Below, one piece after another: positions 28,469-35,937 of a DNA stretch of 64,000 nt; the stretch's first letter is position 1; every line of letters begins with the position of its first letter. The position numbers were made by a program, and so were the translations under genes. Below the pieces are notes generated by a model. The model had not been told where the DNA came from, searched no databases, and saw nothing but the letters and a program-made list of their open reading frames with translations. The stretch lies in NCBI GenBank assembly GCA_958451615.1, contig CAUDQR010000004.1:1-64000 (forward strand), read 5' to 3'. Source of the stretch: an uncultured Collinsella sp. (GTDB taxonomy: Bacteria; Actinomycetota; Coriobacteriia; Coriobacteriales; Coriobacteriaceae).

Positions 28469-30301
28469 ATGGCTCGACTGCACGTAATGGAACGCAGCCA
28501 CGCTCAGGCCGTCATGGACGACCTGCACGATGCGCTCGGACGTCGTCTGGCGGTGAGTTCGCTCGCCCCGTGTCCCGTTGAGTTTACGGCAGCGCTCGTT
28601 AACCTGTGCTCCACCCAGAGCTGCGGCAAGTGCACACCCTGCCGTGTGGGCCTGAGCGCGCTGAGCGACTTGCTCGCCGATGTGCTCGAAGGGCGCGCCG
28701 ATGAGTCCACGCTCAACCTGATTGAGCGCACGGCCCGCACCATCTACCTTTCGAGCGACTGCGCCATCGGCTACGAAGCCGGCGCCATGGCACTCACGGC
28801 CATTCGCGGCTTCCGTGACGATTTTGAGCATCACATCCGCGAGCACTCCTGCGGCTTTGACCGCGAGGCCCGCGTCCCGTGCGTCTCGGGCTGCCCGGCG
28901 CACGTCGACATTCCCGGTTACATCTCGCTCGTCGAGGCAGGCCGGTATGCCGACGCCGTCAAGGTCATCCGCAAGAACAACCCACTGCCGCTCGTCTGCG
29001 GCTTGGTGTGCGAGCATCCCTGCGAGATGCATTGCCGCCGCGGCATGGTCGACGATCCCATGAACATCCTCGCCCTCAAGCGTTTTGCCGTTGAGCACAG
29101 CGACCTCAACGACCACAAGCCGCATGTAGTGGACGACACCGGTAAGCGCGTCGCCGTGATCGGCGGCGGCCCGGCCGGCCTTTCCTGTGCCTACTACCTG
29201 GCCGTGATGGGTCATAAGGTGACCATCTTTGAGCAGCGTCACCACATGGGCGGCATGCTGCGCTACGGCATTCCCAGCTACCGTCTGCCGCGCGAGCGCC
29301 TGCAGGCCGAGATCGACTGGATCTTGAGCGCCGGCATCGACGTTGAGCTCGATCACTCCGTCAACGGCGAGGAACTTGCCCGCCTGCGCGACGAGTTCGA
29401 TGCCGTCTACCTGGCCATTGGCGCCCACAGCGATAAGAAGCTCGGCCTTCCGGGCGAGGAAGCGCTCGGCGTGGAGTCGGCCGTCAAGATGCTGCGCGCC
29501 ATCGGCGACGACGAGCTGCCCGACCTGAGCGGCCAGCGCGTGTGCGTCATCGGCGGCGGCAACGTGGCCATGGACGTGGCGCGCTCCGCCGTGCGCTGCG
29601 GTGCCGAAAAGGTGAGCATCGTCTACCGCCGTCGCATCTGCGACATGACGGCCCAGGATGCCGAGATCGCCGGCGCCCAGGCCGAGGGCTGCGAGGTACT
29701 GGAGTTGACTGCCCCGCTCGCTATCGAGACGGGCGAGGAAGGTCGCGTGAGTGGCCTGCGCGTGCAGCCGCAGATCATCGGCGAGCCCCGTCGTGGGCGT
29801 CCGGCCCCGCGTGCCGCCGCCACGCCCGAGCGCGTCATTCCCTGCGAGCGCGTGTTTGTGGCCATTGGCCAGGACATCGATTCCAAGCCGTTTGAGGACA
29901 TGGGCATCGCCTGCAAGTGGGGCTGCGTGGTCACCGATTCGGATGGCGCCGTGCCCAACTTCGACGGCCTCTTTAGCGGCGGCGACTGCCAGACCGGCCC
30001 CGCCACCGTTATCCGCGCCATCAACGCCGGCCGCGTGGCTTCGGCAAATATCGACCGCTACCTGGGCTTCGACCACAAGATCAAGCTCGAGGTCGAGCTG
30101 CCGACCGTCCAGTTTAAGGGCAAGCACGAGTGCGGCCGCTGCGAGCTGGGCGAGCGCGAGGCCGGCGAACGTATTCACGATTGGAATCTGGTCGAACAGG
30201 GCCTTACTGAGGAGGAGGCACGCCAAGAGGCGAGTCGTTGCCTGCGTTGCGACCACTTTGGCTTTGGCGCGTTCCGCGGAGGGAGGAACCTGGAATGGTA
30301 G
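28469..30301 (+). CDS. Hydrogenase-linked FAD/NAD(P) oxidoreductase (NuoF Fe-S domain fused to GltD-like domain)
   Basis: Probable electron-transfer partner of the adjacent [FeFe]-hydrogenase, 610 aa. Residues about 20-120 are the C-terminal [4Fe-4S] domain of NuoF/HydB (SCGKCTPC, Cys52, Cys55, Cys58), without the FMN/NADH-binding part. The rest is a GltD/NfnB-type module with cysteine motifs (CVSGCPAH and CEHPCEMHC), the FAD fold GGGPAGLS near residue 231, the NAD(P) fold GGGNVAMD near residue 360, and a C-terminal pair CGRC...CLRC. The start at 28469 follows GAGGGG. It overlaps the hydrogenase gene by 7 nt. This arrangement matches what is described as group A2 (glutamate-synthase-linked) [FeFe]-hydrogenases. 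Direction of electron flow is unknown. Confidence 0.87.
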   Translation: MARLHVMERSHAQAVMDDLHDALGRRLAVSSLAPCPVEFTAALVNLCSTQSCGKCTPCRVGLSALSDLLADVLEGRADESTLNLIERTARTIYLSSDCAIGYEAGAMALTAIRGFRDDFEHHIREHSCGFDREARVPCVSGCPAHVDIPGYISLVEAGRYADAVKVIRKNNPLPLVCGLVCEHPCEMHCRRGMVDDPMNILALKRFAVEHSDLNDHKPHVVDDTGKRVAVIGGGPAGLSCAYYLAVMGHKVTIFEQRHHMGGMLRYGIPSYRLPRERLQAEIDWILSAGIDVELDHSVNGEELARLRDEFDAVYLAIGAHSDKKLGLPGEEALGVESAVKMLRAIGDDELPDLSGQRVCVIGGGNVAMDVARSAVRCGAEKVSIVYRRRICDMTAQDAEIAGAQAEGCEVLELTAPLAIETGEEGRVSGLRVQPQIIGEPRRGRPAPRAAATPERVIPCERVFVAIGQDIDSKPFEDMGIACKWGCVVTDSDGAVPNFDGLFSGGDCQTGPATVIRAINAGRVASANIDRYLGFDHKIKLEVELPTVQFKGKHECGRCELGEREAGERIHDWNLVEQGLTEEEARQEASRCLRCDHFGFGAFRGGRNLEW

Positions 30302-32106
30302 AGCTCAACAAAACCACCGTCGGCGACAACAGCGAAAACGGAGCGCACAACATGGTCAAGATCATTATCGATAACTGCGAGGTCGTGGTGCCCGAGCACA
30401 CCACGATCCTAGATGCGGCCAAGTCCGCCGGCATTCAGATTCCCACCCTGTGCTACCTGCGCGATTTAAACGAAATCGGCGGCTGCCGCGTGTGCTTAGT
30501 CGAGGTCGAGGGCTGCGACCAGCTGGTTGCCGCCTGCAACAACTACGTGCTCGACGGCATGATGGTCCACACCAACAGCCCCAAGGCCCGCGAGGCCCGT
30601 CGCACCAACGTGCAGCTGCTGCTGTCCCAGCACGATTCGCAGTGCACGAGCTGCGTGCGCAGCGGCAACTGCAACCTACAGACCATCGCCAACGACCTGG
30701 GCATTTTCTATCTGCCGTATCAAAGACATTTGGCGGGCGAGGGCTGGGATTTCGATTTCCCCATCATCCGCGAAAACGACAAGTGCATTAAATGCATGCG
30801 CTGCATCAAGGTGTGCGAGAGCGTGCAGGGCCTGGGGATTTGGGACCTGACCAACCGCGCCACGCATACCGCCGTGGGTACCCGTGGGCGCGCGCCGATC
30901 GGCAAGACCGATTGCGTCGCGTGCGGCCAGTGCATTACGCATTGCCCGACGGGCGCACTGCGCGAGCGCGACGATACCGAGACCGTGTTTGACGCGCTCG
31001 CCGATCCCGACAAGATCGTGGTGGTGCAGATCGCGCCGGCCGTGCGTAGCGCTTGGGGCGAGGAACTCGGCATTCCGCGCGAGGAGGCTACCGTCGAGCG
31101 CCTGGCTTGCGCGCTGCGCCGCGTGGGCTTTGAGTACGTGTTCGATACCGATTTCTCGGCCGACCTCACCATTATGGAGGAGGGCTCCGAGTTGCTCGAG
31201 CGCCTGGGTGCCGCTGCCAAGGGAGAGGGCGACAGCCGCGGCTGGCCCATGTTCACGAGCTGCTGCCCGGGCTGGGTGCGCTTTGTGAAGGCTCGCTATC
31301 CGGAGTTTGTCGACAGCCTGTCCACGTCCAAGTCGCCGCAGCAGATGTTCGGCGCCATCGCCAAGACCTACTACGCCAAAGTGCTGGGCGTGGAGCCCGA
31401 GCGCCTGTTTGTGGTGTCCGTGATGCCGTGTACGGCCAAGAAGGCCGAGTGCGCGCTGCCGAGCATGGTGGGCGAGGACGGCGCGCCCGACGTTGACGTT
31501 GCGCTGACGGTACGCGAGATGGTGCGCATGATCCGCGCGAACCACGTGGGCGTGGACACGCTTACCGAGGAGCCGCTCGACACGCCGCTGGGCTTTGGCA
31601 CGGGCGCGGGTGTGATCTTTGGCGCCACGGGCGGCGTGATGGAGGCCGCCGTGCGCTCGGCCTATTACCTGGTGACGGGCAAGAACCCCGATGCCGACTT
31701 CTTTACCGATGTGCGCGGTCTGGACGGCTGGAAGGAAGCCGTGGCCGATATCGATGGCACCAAGGTGCGTGTCGCCGTGGCACACGGGCTGGGCAATGCC
31801 GCCCGCCTGCTCGACGCGATTAGCGACGGCCGCGTGAGCTATGACTTCGTTGAGGTCATGGCGTGCCCGGGCGGCTGCGTCGGTGGCGGCGGTCAGCCCA
31901 TCCACGACGGCTGCGAGCTGGCAGCCGAGCGCGGCCAGGTGCTGTGGGGCCTGGATGCCGCTGCGGACATTCGCTTCTCGCACGAGAATCCCGATGTCCA
32001 AGCGTGCTACCGCGAGTTCTTAGGTGAGCCGCTCTCGCCGCTGGCCGAGGAGCTGCTGCACACTGACCACCACGCCTGGTCGATGCCTAATGAGGGGACG
32101 TGCTAA
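30295..32106 (+). CDS. hydA: [FeFe]-hydrogenase catalytic subunit (group A2-like)
   Basis: Catalyses reversible H2 production or oxidation at an H-cluster. The 603-aa protein has the domain order of clostridial CpI: an N-terminal [2Fe-2S] ferredoxin (cysteines near 53, 64, 67 and 80), the His-Cys3 cluster HDSQCTSCVRSGNC, two [4Fe-4S] motifs (CIKCMRCIKVC and CVACGQCITHCP), then the H-cluster ligands Cys323 (TSCCPGW), Cys379 (VMPCTAKKAE), Cys524 and Cys528 (MACPGGCVGGGGQP). All H-cluster ligands are intact. The ATG at 30295 follows GGGAGG inside the preceding gene. The HydEFG maturases needed for the active site are not in the window. Confidence 0.95.
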   Translation: MVELNKTTVGDNSENGAHNMVKIIIDNCEVVVPEHTTILDAAKSAGIQIPTLCYLRDLNEIGGCRVCLVEVEGCDQLVAACNNYVLDGMMVHTNSPKAREARRTNVQLLLSQHDSQCTSCVRSGNCNLQTIANDLGIFYLPYQRHLAGEGWDFDFPIIRENDKCIKCMRCIKVCESVQGLGIWDLTNRATHTAVGTRGRAPIGKTDCVACGQCITHCPTGALRERDDTETVFDALADPDKIVVVQIAPAVRSAWGEELGIPREEATVERLACALRRVGFEYVFDTDFSADLTIMEEGSELLERLGAAAKGEGDSRGWPMFTSCCPGWVRFVKARYPEFVDSLSTSKSPQQMFGAIAKTYYAKVLGVEPERLFVVSVMPCTAKKAECALPSMVGEDGAPDVDVALTVREMVRMIRANHVGVDTLTEEPLDTPLGFGTGAGVIFGATGGVMEAAVRSAYYLVTGKNPDADFFTDVRGLDGWKEAVADIDGTKVRVAVAHGLGNAARLLDAISDGRVSYDFVEVMACPGGCVGGGGQPIHDGCELAAERGQVLWGLDAAADIRFSHENPDVQACYREFLGEPLSPLAEELLHTDHHAWSMPNEGTC

Positions 32107-32108
32107 CG

Positions 32109-33158
32109 ATGCGCGCATGTAATGTTGAGATGACGCGCCGGGGGTTTGCTTCGGCGCTTGCCGCGGGTGCCCTGTCGCTTGCGCTGGCTGGATGTGGCGG
32201 CGGGGCCGCGGGGGCTGGGTCTTCTGCGGGCTCGGCCGCTGCGGGTGCTGCTGCCGCCGATCCGGTCGAGGTGCATGTCGCCTCGCTCAAGGGACCGACG
32301 TCGATCGGTCTGGTGCAGTTTATGGACCAGGCGGCCGACGGTGCCACGGATAACGAGTTCGACTTTGCGATCAGCGCCGCAGCCGACGAGATCGTGCCCA
32401 AGGTCATTCAAGGCGATGTCGATATCGCCCTGGTGCCCGCCAACGTAGCGAGCGTGCTCTACAACAAGACCGAGGGCGCGGTGCAGGTCATCGACATCAA
32501 CACGCTGGGCGTGCTGAATGTGGTGACAGGCGATGCGAGTGTGGCCTCGTTTGGCGATCTGGCGGGCCATACCGTCTATATGACGGGCAAGGGCACCACG
32601 CCGGAGTACGTCATGAACTACCTGCTGGAGCGCGCGGGCCTGACCGGCCAGGTGACGCTTGAGTTTAAGAGCGAGCCCACCGAGGTGCTGTCGGCCCTGC
32701 TTGCCGACCCGTCCGCCGTGGGCGTGCTGCCCGAGCCGTTCAAGACCGCTGCCATCGCCAAGAGCGAGGGCAAGCTATCGGCGCCGGTGAGCCTGACCGA
32801 TGTGTGGGACGAGCTGGCGGGTGACACGGACTCGCGCCTGCTGACGGGCGTGACCGTGGTGCGCCGCGCGTTTGCCGAGGAACATCCCGATGCCGTGGCG
32901 GAGTTCTTGAGCTGCCATGCGGCGAGCGTTAAGGCTGTCAATGCGGCGCCGGCAGACTGGGCGCAGGCCGTGGTCGATGCCGGTATCGTGGACAACGCCA
33001 AGATTGCCGAGAAAGCGATTCCCGGGTGCATGCTTGTCTGCCAGACGGGCAAGGATATGAAGGCGGCACTTAGCGGGTATCTGCAGGTGCTGTTCGATGC
33101 GGATGCGAGCGCCGTGGGCGGCAAGCTCCCGGCTGACGATTTCTACTACTTGGAGTAG
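32109..33158 (+). CDS. ABC transporter substrate-binding lipoprotein (NMT1/SsuA-like)
   Basis: Exported solute-binding protein of 349 aa, anchored by lipid at Cys29 of the lipobox LALAGC. The signal peptide contains an Arg-Arg pair (TRRGF), so Tat export is possible. The mature part resembles NMT1/THI5-like periplasmic proteins that bind sulfonates, pyrimidines or similar small anions (KGPTSIGLVQF, GDVDIALVPANVAS, GTTPEYVMNYLL). The gene starts 2 nt after the hydA stop, which couples it to the hydrogenase operon. It is followed by its permease-ATPase. The substrate is unknown; the hydrogenase link is unexplained. Confidence 0.85.
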   Translation: MRACNVEMTRRGFASALAAGALSLALAGCGGGAAGAGSSAGSAAAGAAAADPVEVHVASLKGPTSIGLVQFMDQAADGATDNEFDFAISAAADEIVPKVIQGDVDIALVPANVASVLYNKTEGAVQVIDINTLGVLNVVTGDASVASFGDLAGHTVYMTGKGTTPEYVMNYLLERAGLTGQVTLEFKSEPTEVLSALLADPSAVGVLPEPFKTAAIAKSEGKLSAPVSLTDVWDELAGDTDSRLLTGVTVVRRAFAEEHPDAVAEFLSCHAASVKAVNAAPADWAQAVVDAGIVDNAKIAEKAIPGCMLVCQTGKDMKAALSGYLQVLFDADASAVGGKLPADDFYYLE

Positions 33159-33161
33159 CCC

Positions 33162-34538
33162 GTGCGTGCGTTTGCTCGACAAATGACAGAGCGTATGAAG
33201 GCGGTGGCGGCAGCAGGTGCCGTCGCCGCCTTTTGGCTTGCCGTGTGGATGCTGGCGGCGGCGCTGGTGGCGCAGCCGCTGATTTTGCCGGGGCCGGGTG
33301 CTGTTGCCTTGGCGCTGCTGCGCCTGGTGTGCGATGGCGGTACCTGGGCGATTTTGGCGGGCTCGGGCGCGCGGATACTGGGCGGGTTGGCGCTTGCCGC
33401 GGTGTGCGGTGGCGTACTTGCCGGGATTTCGTCACGTTCGCGTGCGTTTGCGCACCTGGTGGCTCCGGCGCTGTCGTTTGTAAAGGCGACGCCGGTTGCC
33501 TGCGTGGTGGTCCTGCTGCTTATCTGGCTGGGATCGGCGCGCGTGAGCATCGCGGCAGTCTTTTTGATGGCGCTGTCGGGCGTGTATTTTTCGCTGGCCG
33601 AGGGTTTGGCACAGGTGAATAAACCGCTGAAGCAGATGTTCCGCCTGCATGGCGTGCGAGGCTGGCGACTGTTTTGCGCCCATACCTGGCGCGAGGTCCT
33701 GCCGTTTGTGCTTTCGTGCGCCCGTGCCGTGATTGGCATGAGCTGGAAGGCCGGCGTGGCAGCCGAGCTTATCGGCATGGCGGTGGGCACCGTGGGTGAG
33801 CGCATCTATCAGGCGAAGCTTTTGATCGAGACGGCTGATCTGCTGGCGTGGACCGTGCTGGTCGTTGCCGCCTCGTGGGCGTGTGAGCGCGTGCTGGTGT
33901 GGCTGCTGCGGGTTTCGGGACCCGTGGCGTGGCGCGTGGCCGTGCGGGCGCATGGGCGCGGCGCTCGCGGGCGTGCGGGGGCTGCCGGGGGCGGCGCTGC
34001 GGCGGAGCTTGCGCTCGCCGTGGGCGAGCGGGCGCCCTGGGCTCCGGCGCTCGACGGACTGACACTCCGTGTGCCCGCCGGTGGGCGCGCCTGCGTGATG
34101 GGCGCCTCGGGTGTGGGCAAGTCGACGTTGCTTGCGCTGGCTGCGGGGGAGTGCGCGCCGTGCTCCATGGTGTTTCAGGACGTGAGCTTGGTTGAGGACG
34201 TTTCGGCTTTGGAAAACGTGCTGGTGTGCGCCGACGCGCGCGTGGACGCCTCGGGTGCCGCGGCCCTGCTGCGCCTGTTGGTGCCGGGGGTCGATTTGCA
34301 TGCTCGCGTGGCCGAGCTCTCGGGTGGGCAGCGTCGTCGCGTCGAGATTGCCCGAGCACTGCTGTGCCCGGGCGGCGCGGTGATTCTGGACGAGCCCTTT
34401 ACCGGCCTGGATGTCGTCGCGCGCGATGCGACGGTCGAGGTCGTGCTCGATCTGCTCGACGGTCGCACGCTCCTACTCGCCACACACGATGCCGCTGACG
34501 CTCGGGCCCTCAATATCTCGGACATCATCACGCTCTAA
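33162..34538 (+). CDS. Fused ABC transporter permease and compact ATPase
   Basis: Single 458-aa chain carrying both the membrane and the ATP-binding part of an SsuBC-like importer. Residues about 1-250 are a BPD_transp_1-type permease with about six helices and a coupling segment (EGLAQVNKPLKQMFRLHGVRGW). After a Gly/Arg/Ala-rich linker comes the ATPase: Walker A GASGVGKST near residue 312, Q-loop VFQD near 337, signature LSGGQ near 385, Walker B VILDEP near 405, H-loop ATHD. Only about 25 residues separate Walker A from the Q-loop, fewer than usual. The GTG start at 33162 follows TTGGAG. Permease-ATPase fusion is rare for this importer type. Confidence 0.85.
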   Translation: MRAFARQMTERMKAVAAAGAVAAFWLAVWMLAAALVAQPLILPGPGAVALALLRLVCDGGTWAILAGSGARILGGLALAAVCGGVLAGISSRSRAFAHLVAPALSFVKATPVACVVVLLLIWLGSARVSIAAVFLMALSGVYFSLAEGLAQVNKPLKQMFRLHGVRGWRLFCAHTWREVLPFVLSCARAVIGMSWKAGVAAELIGMAVGTVGERIYQAKLLIETADLLAWTVLVVAASWACERVLVWLLRVSGPVAWRVAVRAHGRGARGRAGAAGGGAAAELALAVGERAPWAPALDGLTLRVPAGGRACVMGASGVGKSTLLALAAGECAPCSMVFQDVSLVEDVSALENVLVCADARVDASGAAALLRLLVPGVDLHARVAELSGGQRRRVEIARALLCPGGAVILDEPFTGLDVVARDATVEVVLDLLDGRTLLLATHDAADARALNISDIITL

Positions 34539-34559
34539 ATACTAACTCAGCAACAAAAT

Positions 34560-34588
34560 GATCCGTTTTTCTCCGTCCCCATGGGGTC
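34560..34588. repeat. Family D half element
   Basis: The 29-nt stretch from GATCCGTTTTTCTCCGTCCC to GGGGTC matches one arm of the hairpin at 48486-48570 with about six substitutions. The opposite arm is absent here. It lies between the ABC transporter and the antitoxin-like gene. Confidence 0.5.
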
Positions 34589-34594
34589 GGGTGT

Positions 34595-34640
34595 GGTATT
34601 CTATCTGAGGGGTAATACTTAGGAATACCAAGTAATACCA
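34595..34640 (+). promoter_or_regulatory. Cluster of GGTATT/AATACC sites upstream of the antitoxin-like gene
   Basis: Within 46 bp there are GGTATT (34595), GGTAATAC (34611), GGAATACC (34622) and GTAATACC (34632), that is repeated half-sites in both orientations, about 110 bp before the antitoxin-like gene. Ribbon-helix-helix antitoxins usually bind such repeats to repress themselves; here this is inference. Confidence 0.4.
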
Positions 34641-34753
34641 ACACCGCAGAAACAAACTCCGGATGCGGGCCAATCGGGTTGCCTTCACAACCCGTCGCCC
34701 AGCCGCGTGGCCCGCATCTATCCGCACCACCGTCGTTTCAAAAAGGAAGCGCC

Positions 34754-34975
34754 ATGGCAGAACACATGACCCCGGTTGTCGCGAAGGTCTTGCCCGAGGA
34801 AAAGGCGGCCTTCGCGGCGGCAACCCAGCTCGTGGGCACCACGCCGTCCAACGCCATCCGCATGTTTATCGCCGCGTTCAATCGCTGCGGCACCTTCCCG
34901 TTCGACATCTCGCCCAACGGGGCCTTTGGCAAAGACTGTCCCCAACAACTAGTCGTTGAAGAACGTCCCCAATGA
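34754..34975 (+). CDS. Orphan RelB/DinJ-like antitoxin
   Basis: 73-aa protein resembling RelB/DinJ ribbon-helix-helix antitoxins: a KVLPEEKAAFAAATQLVG helix, then TPSNAIRMFIAAFNRCGTFPF, which matches the DinJ helix and the G-x-PF motif. The start at 34754 follows AAAGGA. No RelE/YafQ toxin gene follows; the next gene is a CPBP protease. The last 15 or so residues are encoded by a GTCCCC-type repeat, and the stop codon lies in the loop of that palindrome, so the original C-terminus (usually the toxin-binding part) may have been replaced by repeat insertion. Confidence 0.72.
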   Translation: MAEHMTPVVAKVLPEEKAAFAAATQLVGTTPSNAIRMFIAAFNRCGTFPFDISPNGAFGKDCPQQLVVEERPQ

Positions 34976-34996
34976 CTAGTCGTTGGGGACGTTCTT
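34936..34996. repeat. GTCCCC-type palindrome overlapping the antitoxin 3' end
   Basis: Perfect 14-bp arms AAGAACGTCCCCAA (34959-34972) and TTGGGGACGTTCTT (34983-34996). The 11-mer ACTAGTCGTTG occurs twice (34949 and 34976). The core is related to family B at 8942 and 23463. It supplies the stop codon of the upstream antitoxin-like gene and precedes the CPBP gene. Confidence 0.75.
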
Positions 34997-35025
34997 ACAT
35001 GACTAGCTGTCGGGAGGAGGTTGGC

Positions 35026-35937
35026 ATGCTCAATGCGATGATTTGGGCGCTTGCCTGTTTTGGCGTCGTCGCTGCCGATATCGCCCTGAGCGTGGTTTTG
35101 TTCTCCGCTCTGGGCGTCGCATCGGTGTTCATGGGCTTTTCGATTGACGACCTCGATATTCAATTGCTTCAGGCTGCCGCGCAGATGACATCGTTTTTAA
35201 TGGCGCTGCTGTGGTGGCGTTATCTGTGGCCGCGTTCGTTTATGGCACGCCGGCAATGCGCGCATCCGCTCGGCGGGGGAGCGCGTGGGGCGTGGAAGCG
35301 CATCGTCTGCGTTATCGTGATTGGCCTTGCCCTGCAGGTGGTCGTAGGCTACGTGACCGACGCCGTGCTGTCGCTGTTGCCCGAGGTCGCGACCGATTAC
35401 AGTGAACTTGTCGAGGAAACAGGCATGGGCGACACGAGCTACCTGGCCGTCCTGACCACGGTGCTCGGCGCTCCGTTTTGCGAGGAGTTGCTGGTGCGCG
35501 GCATCATTTTTGAGTTTTCGCTCCGAGCGTTTAATCCGCAGTGCCGCCCACTTTGGAAGCGCCGGCGTCGTGCGGGTGCGCAGGACGGCGCCATGGTGCC
35601 CTGGGCGGCCCCGAGCACGTGGGGTATCGCCGCGGCGGTCGTGCTGCAGGCGGCGATCTTCGGTTTTATGCACATGAACTGGGTGCAGGGCTGCTATGCG
35701 GGCGCTGCCGGCCTCATTTTTGGCTGGGTGCTCGTGACGACCGGGAAGCTCCGCTACACGATCCTGCTGCACTTTGCCTTTAATGCCGGGTCGTATCTCA
35801 TGACGTTGCTCTGGTTTGTGAACACGCCGTTCGACGTGGTAATCACGGTCACCATCGCCGGCATCATCCTCGTGGAGGCGATGCGCTCACTGCGCCACGC
35901 ATGCGAGATGGGCATAGTGACAGCACCGCTGCCCTAA
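35026..35937 (+). CDS. CPBP family intramembrane glutamic endopeptidase
   Basis: Polytopic membrane protease of the CAAX/Abi family, 303 aa with about seven or eight hydrophobic helices. Catalytic motifs are present: Glu153-Glu154 in FCEELLVRG (EExxxR) and a histidine motif in FGFMHMNWVQG. The start at 35026 follows GGAGGAGG; a frame reaching 34972 would begin inside the repeat. Bacterial members often serve in bacteriocin self-immunity or peptide processing; no such genes are nearby. Its stop codon overlaps that of the convergent YgiQ gene by two bases. Confidence 0.87.
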   Translation: MLNAMIWALACFGVVAADIALSVVLFSALGVASVFMGFSIDDLDIQLLQAAAQMTSFLMALLWWRYLWPRSFMARRQCAHPLGGGARGAWKRIVCVIVIGLALQVVVGYVTDAVLSLLPEVATDYSELVEETGMGDTSYLAVLTTVLGAPFCEELLVRGIIFEFSLRAFNPQCRPLWKRRRRAGAQDGAMVPWAAPSTWGIAAAVVLQAAIFGFMHMNWVQGCYAGAAGLIFGWVLVTTGKLRYTILLHFAFNAGSYLMTLLWFVNTPFDVVITVTIAGIILVEAMRSLRHACEMGIVTAPLP

